A stretch of DNA of 64,000 bases from Bradyrhizobium sp. BR 10289. GTDB taxonomy: Bacteria; Pseudomonadota; Alphaproteobacteria; Rhizobiales; Xanthobacteraceae. A program made the position numbers and the translations under genes. The notes beneath the pieces are model-generated. The model was not told the origin of the DNA. It did not search any database and saw only the letters and a program-made list of their open reading frames with translations. Below, one piece after another: positions 38,077-46,509 of this stretch. The stretch's first letter is position 1. Every line of letters starts with the position of its first letter. The stretch spans positions 166,411 through 230,410 of the forward strand of contig NZ_JACOFR010000011.1 of the NCBI RefSeq assembly GCF_019455385.1. Direction: 5' to 3'.

Positions 38077-39765
38077 ATGTCGAAGTTGTCGATCGTCTTC
38101 AAGCTTCTGACCGTATTGTCCGTCCTCGTGCTCTCGCTCGCCGGCGTCGGCGTCGTGGCGATCGGCACCATGCAGAACATCAACTCGCACACCGTCGAGA
38201 TCGCCGAGAGCTGGCTGCCCAGCGTGCGTGCGCTGGGCTCGATCCGTGCCGACGTCAACGAGCTGCGCGTCGCGCTGCGCCTGCATCTGATGCAGGACAC
38301 CGCCGAGGGCAAGGAAGCCGCCGAGAAACGTCTCGCCTCGCTGCAAGGTCGCATCGACCAGACCCGCAAGGTCTACGAGCCGCTGATCACCTCGGCAGAG
38401 GAGCGCTCGCTGTACGAGCAGTGGACCAAGGCGTGGGCCGATTATCTGAGCGGCGTGCAGGACGTCATGGCACTGTCGCGCAAGAGCATCGGCAAGTTCC
38501 CGGTCGATGCCAACGAGATGCTCCAGACCAAGGTCGCGAAGATGGCGCAGGCGGCCGATCCGCTGCTCCAGAAGGGCATCGAGATGAACAATCGCGGTGC
38601 CGAGCTGGAGACCAAGCAGGCCGCCGACAGCTATGCCATGATCTTCCGCGTGCTGGTCGGCATCATCGTGCTCTCGGTCGTGATCGCGATCGGCGCGGCT
38701 TACTACCTGGTGCGCGACGTGTCGCGTGGCATCGCCTCGATCATCAAGCCGATGCAGTTGCTCGGCGAAGGCGATCTCGCGGCCGAGGTGCCGCATCGCG
38801 GCGAGAAGACCGAGATCGGCTCGATGGCGGATGCGCTCCAGATCTTCAAGGAAGCCCTGATCGCCAAGAGGGCCGCCGACGAGGCGGCGAGACTCGACGC
38901 CGAAGCCAAGATCGAACGCGGCCGCCGCGTCGATGCCATCACCCGCAGGTTCGAGGCCATGATCGGCGAGGTCGTCGGCACCGTCTCCTCGGCCTCGACC
39001 GAGCTCGAGGCCTCCGCCTCGACGCTGACCAGTACCGCCCAGCGCGGGCAGGAGCTCGCGACCGTGGTCGCGGCCGCGTCCGAGGAAGCCTCCACCAACG
39101 TCCAGGCGGTCGCCTCCGCCTCGGAAGAGCTGTCGTCCTCCATCACCGAGATCAGCCGCCGCGTGCAGGATTCGGCGCGGATGGCGGCGGAAGCGGTCGA
39201 GCAGGCCGCGCGCACCAACGAACGCGTCAACGCGCTGTCGCAGGCCGCTTCCCGCATCGGCGACGTCGTCGAACTCATCAACACCATCGCGGGCCAGACC
39301 AATCTCCTTGCGCTCAACGCCACGATCGAGGCGGCGCGCGCGGGTGAAGCCGGCCGCGGCTTCGCGGTCGTCGCATCCGAGGTCAAGGCCCTTGCCGAGC
39401 AGACCGCGAAGGCGACCGGCGAGATCGGCGCGCAGGTGTCGGGCATCCAGGCGGCGACGCAGGAATCCGTCAGCGCCATCCAGGAGATCGGCGGCACCAT
39501 CGAGCGGCTGTCCGAAGTGTCCGCGGCGATCGCGGCGGCCGTCGAGGAGCAGGGCGCGGCGACGCAGGAGATCTCGCGCAACGTCCAGCAGGCCTCGGTC
39601 GGCACCCAGGAAGTCTCGGCGAACATCACCGACGTGCAGCGCGGCGCGATCGAGACGGGCGAGGCCTCGACCGAGGTGCTGTCCGCCGCGAAGTCGCTCG
39701 CGACCGACAGCACGCGCCTCAAGGTCGAGGTCGCGCAGTTCCTGGAATCGGTCCGCGCGGCCTGA
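38077..39765 (+). CDS. Methyl-accepting chemotaxis protein, 4HB-type sensor (third of three)
   Basis: The 562-residue receptor has TM1 (LLTVLSVLVLSLAGVGVVAI), a four-helix-bundle sensor with SWLPSVRALGSIRADVNELR, typical of 4HB receptors for amino acids and similar solutes, TM2 near 190-210, HAMP and the conserved signalling domain. The ATG at 38077 is preceded by GGGATTTGTCGTG, a weak ribosome site; upstream codons from 38044 are in frame. It ends FLESVRAA four bases before the convergent DUF2339 gene. The 249-base gap before it holds no gene. Confidence 0.92.
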   Translation: MSKLSIVFKLLTVLSVLVLSLAGVGVVAIGTMQNINSHTVEIAESWLPSVRALGSIRADVNELRVALRLHLMQDTAEGKEAAEKRLASLQGRIDQTRKVYEPLITSAEERSLYEQWTKAWADYLSGVQDVMALSRKSIGKFPVDANEMLQTKVAKMAQAADPLLQKGIEMNNRGAELETKQAADSYAMIFRVLVGIIVLSVVIAIGAAYYLVRDVSRGIASIIKPMQLLGEGDLAAEVPHRGEKTEIGSMADALQIFKEALIAKRAADEAARLDAEAKIERGRRVDAITRRFEAMIGEVVGTVSSASTELEASASTLTSTAQRGQELATVVAAASEEASTNVQAVASASEELSSSITEISRRVQDSARMAAEAVEQAARTNERVNALSQAASRIGDVVELINTIAGQTNLLALNATIEAARAGEAGRGFAVVASEVKALAEQTAKATGEIGAQVSGIQAATQESVSAIQEIGGTIERLSEVSAAIAAAVEEQGAATQEISRNVQQASVGTQEVSANITDVQRGAIETGEASTEVLSAAKSLATDSTRLKVEVAQFLESVRAA

Positions 39766-39769
39766 TGCT

Positions 39770-42487
39770 TTAACCGTTTGTCTGCGGCGCCGGCGGCGGC
39801 GTCACCTGCCGCCGGAACAGGATGCGCTGGTAGAGCCAGCCGATCGCGACCAGCACGACACCGAGGCACATGAAGGACAGCGCGCGGTAGACGCCCGTCA
39901 GCGTCGACATGTCGATCACGAACGCCTTCAGGATCGTCAGCGCGATCACCGCGGCGGACGCCAGCCGCGCCCGCTCCGAATTGACGAGAATGCCGACGCC
40001 GAGCAGCACCACGCCGAAGGCGAGCCAGCCGATCGAATAGGTGTACTGCTCCGCGCCCGTGGTCGGGCCGGTCGAGAGAATCGGGCCGTGATAGAAGCGG
40101 CGGATCTCCAGCGTGACATAGGCGAGCGCAAACAGCAGCGCGCCTCCCGCGATCGTGTTGGCGTAGACCTTGCCGCGTTCGCCGACCACCGCATAAGAGA
40201 GCAGCAGCATCAGCACCGCCGGCAGCGCATAGCCGAGCAGCAGCAGGTTGAACACGGCGCCGCCGACGTCGATGTGCCAGATCAGCGGGTTCTCCAGGAT
40301 GAAGAGGCCGAACACACTGATGAGTCCGGCGATCGCGGTCAGCACGACCGCGCCGACATTGTGCACGATGCTGCGGCTGCGCAGCCCGAGCCGCTCCAGC
40401 CCGATCGCCATGGCAAGCGCGATGCAGACCTGAAGCGCGCATTCCAGCAGTGACGGCGCGGAAATCATGTTGCCACCGGTAGCGAAGTGGCGGATTTCCA
40501 TGAAGGCGAACAGGGCGGTGAACAGGATTGCGGCGGCCTCGACCGTGCGCAGCGGCGCGTCGTCGCCACGGCGGCGCAGGACAATGCTCGCACCCCAGAA
40601 CGAGACCGCGGGCAGGCCGTAACCCCACAGCAGCCAGTTGAAGATCGGGGTGGTGCCGACGGCATCGCCGACGATGCGCGGATCATAGGCGATGCGCGCG
40701 GTGACGATCGCCGCGAAGACGGCGGCGAGCCGGCGCAGCACCGGGATCGGCCGCTGCAGCGAGACCCAGGCGGTGCCGAGCGACATCAGCGCCAGTGCAA
40801 TCGTGAGCCAGCCCTTCTCCAGCGCGAAGGTCAGCGCCAGCGCCAGCGCGCCGAGCGTTCCGGTTGCGAACAGCGCGATTGACGTCGGCGTTCCCGGCCG
40901 GTCTTCGCGGCGCGAAAGCGCTTCGGTCGCGGCGCCGAAGGCTGCGGCCAGCAGCACGGCGAGGATCGCGAACGGGATCGAACGGTCGAGATGGGCGATG
41001 CGGGCATAGAGCGCAATGAGGATCGCGATCGGCGTCGCGACCGCCGCCGCCGACCACACCACCGGAATGATCGGCGAGCGCGATCGGCCCTGCGCGAAAA
41101 AGCCCGCGACGCCGAAGCCCGCGGCGAAGATCGCGGCCGTCACCAGATGCAGGCTCACCGAGCCGTCGGTCGCGACCGGTCCGACGCCGGGGATCGGGCC
41201 GCCCGGCAGCACCAGCATGTCGGGATTTGCGCGCACGGCCCATTCGGCGAACACGATGAAGACGGTGGTAGCGGCAGCGCCGAGCGCACCTGTCGCCGCC
41301 GGCGCACGCCAGGCCACGAACAGCGTCCCGGCGACTAGCAATGCGTACGCTATAAGCGCCAGATCCGCATGCGCGCTCGACAGCACGACCAGCATCGCGC
41401 CGAACAGATAGGCGCCGAGCGAGCTCGACGACACCGGCTCGATCTCGCCGTCCTCGATGACAGGGCCGAACATGAAGCCGCACACGACCAGCAGCGCGGC
41501 GAGCACGAAGCCGGCGATGGCATGGAAGGCGTGCGGTGCGACCTGCATGTCGCCGGTGTCGAGACCCGGGAAGATCCAGAGCACGGCAAAGGCGATGGTG
41601 GCCACCGCCAGCCAGCGCCACAGCCGGATGCGGGCGAGGCCAAAACTCGCGGCGGTGACGATGGCGAGATAAATGTAGAGCGCCCAATAGTCCGGCTTGC
41701 CGCTGGAGACGAGCACCGGCGTCAGGAACGCGCCGACCACGCCGAGGCCGGCGAGCGCGGGTCCGTGCAGGAGCGCCGCCGCGAGCGTGCCCATCGCAAC
41801 GATGCCGAGCAGCACGAAGGCCGTCCCCGGCACGAGGAAATCGTAGAGCGCGTAGGCGGCATAGATGGTCGCGAACGCCACCGCCGTGCCGGCCGCGGTG
41901 AGGATCGCGGGGATATTGGCGATCGGCAGCGCGGCGATGTGGGAGATGCTCTCCTTGCGCCGCGACCATTCGCCGGCAGCCAGCAGTGCCAGTGCGAACA
42001 GCCCGCCGAGGAACACGCGCACGCCGGGGCCGACGAGGCCGGCCTCGATCGAGTAGCGCACCATGAAGAAGCCGCCGAGCGCGAGCGCAAGGCCGCCGAT
42101 CCAGACCACCCAGCGGGTGCCGAGCCGCTCTTCGAAGCCGGGTTCGCTGGACTCGGCTGCCGGCGTCGGCAAAGGCGGCGGTACCTCGGCCGCGGGGCTC
42201 GCTTCGAGCGGCGGCGGCGCAGCGGCTTCGGTGACGAGCGGAGGCGGCGCCGTTTCCGTCCCCGGCGCAAGCGGCGGCGGCTCTGCGGCTGCCGTCGGCG
42301 CTGGCGCTTCGACCGGCACGGGCGCGGGCATCGGCGGCGGCTGCACCTTCCGCAGCGCGTAGTACATCTCTTCGAGCGAGCTCAGCCGGCGGCGCAGGTC
42401 GGCAGCCTGGTTGGACGCCTTGATCGCGACCAGGAAGGCGACGATCGCAATGATCAACGCAAAGACGTCAAACGGGCCGTCGAACAT
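39770..42487 (-). CDS. DUF2339 multi-pass membrane protein
   Basis: The 905-residue protein has one N-terminal helix (IIAIVAFLVAI), a short coiled coil (RRRLSSLEEMYYALRKV), a Pro/Ala/Glu-rich linker to about residue 115, then LGTRWVVWIGGLALALGGFF and about 24 further hydrophobic segments. This matches DUF2339. The fold is envelope-located and the role unknown. It is the last gene of a leftward series after nadQ, with 48 bases between them. Confidence 0.85.
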   Translation of the reverse strand: MFDGPFDVFALIIAIVAFLVAIKASNQAADLRRRLSSLEEMYYALRKVQPPPMPAPVPVEAPAPTAAAEPPPLAPGTETAPPPLVTEAAAPPPLEASPAAEVPPPLPTPAAESSEPGFEERLGTRWVVWIGGLALALGGFFMVRYSIEAGLVGPGVRVFLGGLFALALLAAGEWSRRKESISHIAALPIANIPAILTAAGTAVAFATIYAAYALYDFLVPGTAFVLLGIVAMGTLAAALLHGPALAGLGVVGAFLTPVLVSSGKPDYWALYIYLAIVTAASFGLARIRLWRWLAVATIAFAVLWIFPGLDTGDMQVAPHAFHAIAGFVLAALLVVCGFMFGPVIEDGEIEPVSSSSLGAYLFGAMLVVLSSAHADLALIAYALLVAGTLFVAWRAPAATGALGAAATTVFIVFAEWAVRANPDMLVLPGGPIPGVGPVATDGSVSLHLVTAAIFAAGFGVAGFFAQGRSRSPIIPVVWSAAAVATPIAILIALYARIAHLDRSIPFAILAVLLAAAFGAATEALSRREDRPGTPTSIALFATGTLGALALALTFALEKGWLTIALALMSLGTAWVSLQRPIPVLRRLAAVFAAIVTARIAYDPRIVGDAVGTTPIFNWLLWGYGLPAVSFWGASIVLRRRGDDAPLRTVEAAAILFTALFAFMEIRHFATGGNMISAPSLLECALQVCIALAMAIGLERLGLRSRSIVHNVGAVVLTAIAGLISVFGLFILENPLIWHIDVGGAVFNLLLLGYALPAVLMLLLSYAVVGERGKVYANTIAGGALLFALAYVTLEIRRFYHGPILSTGPTTGAEQYTYSIGWLAFGVVLLGVGILVNSERARLASAAVIALTILKAFVIDMSTLTGVYRALSFMCLGVVLVAIGWLYQRILFRRQVTPPPAPQTNG

Positions 42488-42535
42488 GAAGCCTCCAGGC
42501 CGCCGGCGGGCAGGGCCGGTCGCGCACTTCGTGGG

Positions 42536-43504
42536 TTAGCGCCGGGAGCGGACGCGCAAGCCCGGCGCGGGCCGCTCCTGGAGCACCTCGCGGCGGAAGC
42601 GGTAGAGCGCCGCCGGCCGTCCGCCCGTCTGTGTCGACATCACCCCGGTCGGTTCGACCAGGGCTTCCGTTTCGACCAGGCGGCGGAAATTCTGCTTGTG
42701 CAGGTGCCGGCCGGAGATCGCTTCCACCGTATGCTGCAACTCAGTGAGTGTGAACTCGGCGGGCAAAAGTTCAAACACGACAGGGCGATACTTCAGTTTT
42801 GCGCGCAGCCGCGCGATCGCGGTCGCCAGAATCCGGCGGTGATCGAACCGCATCGAGGTGCCGAGCGCGGGAAGCGTCTTGCGCGCTAATGCCGCAGGAC
42901 GGCCATCGCGTCTGGCTTCCTCGACGAGGCCAGCCTCGTAGAGCAGCTCGTAGCGGTCGAGCACGCGCTCCTCGTCCCACGGCGCGCCGCCGAGACCGAA
43001 ATAGAACCGCACGCGGTCCTTGCGCGGCAGCGCGCGCGTCGTCTCCGGCGTCTCCTCTTCCGCCCATTTGCTCAAAGCGGGAATGATGTCGCGCGCGATG
43101 ATCGCGGGCGGCTCCTCGCGCCAGTCTTCCCAGGGCAGGAAGCGGTACCAGGGCTCGAAGCTCGCGCCTGTTGCGGCAAGCTCGCCGTCGACGGCGCGCG
43201 TCAGCGCGAGATAGCCGATCGACACCATATGCGCGCCCGTGTCGCCGGCCTCGGCATGACGGCCGCGGTCGCCAAAGGTGTAGAGCTGCTCGACATAGCC
43301 GAGCCTTAAGGCCGCCTGTTCCTCGACCCAGGCGCGCAGGCCGATCTCGAAGGTGCGATGGCTCAGCGCATCGAACGGGCCGAACGGCAGGCCGGCGAGG
43401 CCGTCGCTGCCGCGCGCGGTCAGGATCAGCGGCTCATGATCCGCGATCGCGACGATCGCGGCAGTCAGGCCGATTTCGATCGGCGTCAGCAGCTTGTCGC
43501 TCAT
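42536..43504 (-). CDS. nadQ: NadQ, Nudix-like repressor of NAD synthesis
   Basis: The 322-residue protein has a Nudix-fold N-terminal domain whose catalytic motif is degenerate, with LPFGPFDALSHRTFEIGLR and YVEQLYTFGDRGRHAEAGD, and a winged-helix C-terminal region with FTLTELQHTVEAISGRHLHK and GRPAALYRFR. This is the architecture of the rhizobial NAD-metabolism regulator NadQ (NrtR-related). The ATG at 43504 was chosen; the longer frame runs into a repeat. Its likely targets are the two palindromes upstream of nadA. Confidence 0.85.
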   Translation of the reverse strand: MSDKLLTPIEIGLTAAIVAIADHEPLILTARGSDGLAGLPFGPFDALSHRTFEIGLRAWVEEQAALRLGYVEQLYTFGDRGRHAEAGDTGAHMVSIGYLALTRAVDGELAATGASFEPWYRFLPWEDWREEPPAIIARDIIPALSKWAEEETPETTRALPRKDRVRFYFGLGGAPWDEERVLDRYELLYEAGLVEEARRDGRPAALARKTLPALGTSMRFDHRRILATAIARLRAKLKYRPVVFELLPAEFTLTELQHTVEAISGRHLHKQNFRRLVETEALVEPTGVMSTQTGGRPAALYRFRREVLQERPAPGLRVRSRR

Positions 43505-43521
43505 GCGGTCGTCGTGTCTTT

Positions 43522-43645
43522 CACCTCTCCCGCGCGCGGGAGAGGTCGCGCCGAAGGCGCGGGTGAGGGCTCTTGCCTCTTGGGAAGTCCCACTGCGGAG
43601 ATACCCCCACCCCAACCCTCCCCCGCAAGCGGGAGAGGGGGCGCA
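43522..43645. repeat. Intergenic repeat, CCTCTCCCGC...GCGGGAGAGG family (copy 2 of 2)
   Basis: CCTCTCCCGCGCGCGGGAGAGG is a perfect palindrome at the left end; CCCCAACCCTCCCCCGCAAG and CGGGAGAGGGGG close it. Compare 26022-26147. It lies between the phosphatase and nadQ genes. Confidence 0.8.
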
Positions 43646-43667
43646 CCGGCGTTGCGGCTCGCAGCTG

Positions 43668-44174
43668 TCATTCGAGCTCGATCACGAACGGGCGGCCTTC
43701 GACCATCATCGCGCCCGGGCCCATCTCGTCGAGCGCGCGCAGCATGCGGCCGTTGCGCCCGAGCGCGCGGTCGGCGAGGCCGACGATGCGCCGGTTCGGA
43801 GAAGCGATGGGAGAGGCCGCGCGAATCTTCTTCGCGATCTCGATCTCGTCGCGCTCCGGATTGAGCGCGCAGACGGCGGCGAACGCGCTCGCGGTCGAGC
43901 GGCTGATGCCGGCATAGCAATGCACCACCAGCGGCGCAGCCCGGTCCCAGCCGCGCACGAAATTCAGCACCTGCTCGATATGCGCCTCGGACGGCGCGAC
44001 GAAACCGTCCATCTCCTCGGTGATGTCGTCCATCGACACCTTGAGATGATTGGCCGGCAGCACCGACACCGGCCGCGCGACCTGCTCGACATTGGCCATC
44101 ACGGTCAGCACATGGCTGGCCTTGGAGAGGCGGACGGTTTCGGGAAGCGCGGCGAGGGAACAGACGTGGATCAT
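43668..44174 (-). CDS. Dual-specificity/tyrosine phosphatase-like protein
   Basis: The 168-residue protein carries the cysteine-phosphatase signature HCYAGISRS (C-x5-R) near residue 96, with the general-acid Asp expected in the DDITEEMDGF stretch upstream. The rest fits the compact DSP fold of bacterial proteins. It should hydrolyse phosphotyrosine or a small phosphate ester. It sits in the leftward series between an HD hydrolase and nadQ, separated from both by repeat elements. Confidence 0.8.
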   Translation of the reverse strand: MIHVCSLAALPETVRLSKASHVLTVMANVEQVARPVSVLPANHLKVSMDDITEEMDGFVAPSEAHIEQVLNFVRGWDRAAPLVVHCYAGISRSTASAFAAVCALNPERDEIEIAKKIRAASPIASPNRRIVGLADRALGRNGRMLRALDEMGPGAMMVEGRPFVIELE

Positions 44175-44206
44175 GGCGGACCTTTTTGGCGATTATAGCC
44201 GGTGCC

Positions 44207-44295
44207 GTAGGGTGGGCAAAGCGAAGCGTGCCCACCATTTCTTGCGCTGCCGCCAGAGAACGTGGGCACGGCGCAAGTGCGCCTTTGCCCACCCT
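44207..44295. repeat. Intergenic palindromic repeat, GTAGGGTGGGCAAAG family (copy 2 of 3)
   Basis: Starts GTAGGGTGGGCAAAGCG and ends GCCTTTGCCCACCCT. Inner arms GCGTGCCCAC and GTGGGCACGG also pair. Confidence 0.85.
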
Positions 44296-44302
44296 CCCGC
44301 AC

Positions 44303-44917
44303 CTACGCAAACACCGCGCCAAACCGCTCCAGAAACTGCTTCTCCGCCCGCGCCGCGGTCCAGGGTGTGAGATAGTCGCGCCGGACGCTGTCGGAGAGGC
44401 CGGGATCCTTGCCGAACAGTCGCTTGGCCTCGCTCTCGCTGAAGCCAGCCAGCTCGGTCGCCTCGAGATAGGCCGCGCCGCGATCGGCGGCCTTGATCGC
44501 CTGCGTGATCTCGTCCGGCAGCACCGGCGGCAGGCCGAAGCGGATGTGGATGGCGCCGAGCAGGCGCTTCTCGACCGCCTTGTAATGGCCGTCGAGCACG
44601 GCCTTGAACGGCGAGATCATGTCGCCGATGACATATTCGGGTGCATCATGCAGCAGGGCCGCGAGCCGGACCCGCGTGTCGACGCGCGGGTTCTCGTGCC
44701 GCATCACGGTCTCCACCAGCAGCGTGTGCTGCGCGACCGAGAAGATATGCGCGCCGGTGGTTTGCCCGTTCCAGCGCGCAACCCGCGCAAGGCCATGCGC
44801 GATGTCGGCGATCTCGACGTCGAGCGGGGAGGGATCGAGCAGATCGAGGCGCCGGCCCGACAGCATGCGCTGCCAGGCGCGGGACTCCGCGGCGCGTGAC
44901 GTCTTCTTGGCGCTCAT
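44303..44917 (-). CDS. HD-domain phosphohydrolase, YfbR-like
   Basis: The 204-residue protein has the HD metal-binding set: ARWNGQT region, FSVAQHTLLVE (first His), AALLHDAPEYVIGD (His-Asp) and a later Asp in IKAADRGAAYLE. This arrangement and length match YfbR-type 5'-nucleotidases acting on deoxynucleoside monophosphates. Its ATG overlaps the tag stop by four bases (ATGA), so it is translated with tag. Confidence 0.85.
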   Translation of the reverse strand: MSAKKTSRAAESRAWQRMLSGRRLDLLDPSPLDVEIADIAHGLARVARWNGQTTGAHIFSVAQHTLLVETVMRHENPRVDTRVRLAALLHDAPEYVIGDMISPFKAVLDGHYKAVEKRLLGAIHIRFGLPPVLPDEITQAIKAADRGAAYLEATELAGFSESEAKRLFGKDPGLSDSVRRDYLTPWTAARAEKQFLERFGAVFA

Positions 44918-45540
44918 TTGGCCTTGAGACGCGGCTTACGCTGCAGCTTGCTGCAGGTGGCGTGGCAGTGGCAGTCGACGAGATGATCGTTGACCATGCC
45001 GGTCGCCTGCATGAAGGCGTAGACGATGGTCGGACCGACGAATTTGAAGCCGCGCGAGGACAGCTCCTTCGAGATCTGCACCGACAAAGGCGTCGAGGCC
45101 GGCACGCTCGCGGTGGTCTTGAAGTTGTTGACCTTCGGCTTTCCGCCCATGAAGTCCCACAGCAGCTTCGAGAAGCCCGGGCCCTTCTCCATGATGTCGA
45201 GATAGGACTTCGCGCTCAAAATCGTGCCCTCGATCTTGGCGCGGTTGCGCACGATGCCGGCATCGTTCATCAGCGCATGCACTTTCTTGTCGGTATAGCG
45301 CGCGATCTTCTCCGGCCGGAAATCGTCGAACGCTTTGCGGAAATTGTCGCGCTTGCGCAAAATCGTGATCCAGGAGAGGCCGGCCTGAAAGCCGTCGAGG
45401 ATCAGCTTTTCAAAGAGCGCGCGGTCGTCATATTCAGGCACGCCCCATTCGGTGTCGTGATAGGCGACATAGAGCGGATCTTCGCCAGGCCAGGGGCAGC
45501 GGGTCTTTCCGTCGGGATGCAGGCGGGCGGCACGGCTCAT
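44914..45540 (-). CDS. tag: DNA-3-methyladenine glycosylase I
   Basis: Tag excises 3-methyladenine from alkylated DNA. The 208-residue protein has RCPWPGEDPLYVAYHDTEWG, ALFEKLILDGFQAGLSW, FKFVGPTIVYAFMQA and a C-terminal zinc site of the type C-H-C-H with VDCHCHATC. The ATG at 45540 lies inside the ygfZ stop (ATGA), and the stop lies inside the HD gene start, so three genes are coupled. The frame is open upstream but within ygfZ. Confidence 0.96.
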   Translation of the reverse strand: MSRAARLHPDGKTRCPWPGEDPLYVAYHDTEWGVPEYDDRALFEKLILDGFQAGLSWITILRKRDNFRKAFDDFRPEKIARYTDKKVHALMNDAGIVRNRAKIEGTILSAKSYLDIMEKGPGFSKLLWDFMGGKPKVNNFKTTASVPASTPLSVQISKELSSRGFKFVGPTIVYAFMQATGMVNDHLVDCHCHATCSKLQRKPRLKAK

Positions 45541-46412
45541 GTGGTGGGCTGCTTCAAGGGAATACGAACGACTTCGGGTTCGGCGAGCCGTAGCGTGATG
45601 CCGCCGGCGCTGAGCGGCTGATTGGCGTCGAGCGCGTCGGCGACTCGGTCGATCCGCACCAGCGCGATGCCTTTGCCGTCGGCGGACGAGCCCATCGTGC
45701 CGACGGATTTGTCGCCGGCCATGACGCTGGCGCCGGCCTCGGGCGAGGGCCCCTCGAGCAGCACCTTGACGCTGCGCGTGCGCGCGGTGCCGCGATGCTG
45801 CATGCGCGAGACGACCTCCTGACCGACATAGCAACCCTTGTCGAAGTCGACGCCGGCAAGGCGGTCCATGTTGGTCTCGTGCGGGAACGCATCGCTATAC
45901 GTGAAATCGAGTCCGCCGCGGGGCACGCCGAGTGCGATGCGATGCGCTTCGTAATCGGCCGCATCGACCAGCTCCGCGCCGATCAGGTCGGACAACTTCT
46001 GCTTGAGATCCTCGGGGATCAGGATGCGGGTGCCGAGCTCGGCGTTGCGCGGGTCGGTGAAGGCAAGGTCCGGCTGTGCTGCAAGCTCGCCGCCCCAGGC
46101 TGCGAGCACGCCGAGATCGAGGTTTTCCACAGTGACCTTGGCGCGCAGCTTGTAGAATTTCAGCTTGGTGGCGAGGCCTTCGGCCAGCGCTTTCGGGCAG
46201 TCGATCAGGAACCCGCCGCCATGGCCCGCGGGCACTTCCGTGATCAGGAAATCCGCGATGATCTTGCCCTGCGGCGTCAGCAGCGCGCCGAAACGGCCGA
46301 GGCCCGGCTTGAGCCTGTCGACATCGGTCGTGATGAGGCCGTTGAGGAAGTTGCGCGCGTCCTCGCCCGCGACCTTGATCACGCCCCGATCGGGAAGAAA
46401 CGCTGATTTCAT
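45537..46412 (-). CDS. ygfZ: YgfZ/GcvT-like folate-binding protein
   Basis: YgfZ proteins assist Fe-S cluster enzymes and use tetrahydrofolate. The 291-residue protein has the diagnostic motif DKGCYVGQEVVSRMQHRG, with the conserved Cys, plus ARNFLNGLITTDV and GRFGALLTPQGKIIADF at the N-terminus. The ATG at 46412 was chosen because the sequence starts MKSAFLPDRGVIKV there. It is divergent from the dihydroorotase-like gene (97 bases between starts). Confidence 0.92.
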   Translation of the reverse strand: MKSAFLPDRGVIKVAGEDARNFLNGLITTDVDRLKPGLGRFGALLTPQGKIIADFLITEVPAGHGGGFLIDCPKALAEGLATKLKFYKLRAKVTVENLDLGVLAAWGGELAAQPDLAFTDPRNAELGTRILIPEDLKQKLSDLIGAELVDAADYEAHRIALGVPRGGLDFTYSDAFPHETNMDRLAGVDFDKGCYVGQEVVSRMQHRGTARTRSVKVLLEGPSPEAGASVMAGDKSVGTMGSSADGKGIALVRIDRVADALDANQPLSAGGITLRLAEPEVVRIPLKQPTT

Positions 46413-46509
46413 GCGAAAATCTCTTGCGACATGTGGCTTCCGAACGTAAGCCCGCAAGGCGTAAACGACAAGACCTCGAGCCCTGCGCCCTGAGGATGAG
46501 AGAGGCCCC

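Noticed and set aside
37944..39347. 467-residue plus-strand frame overlapping the third chemoreceptor
   Set aside because: Frame-shifted reading of the receptor, Arg-rich and without motifs.
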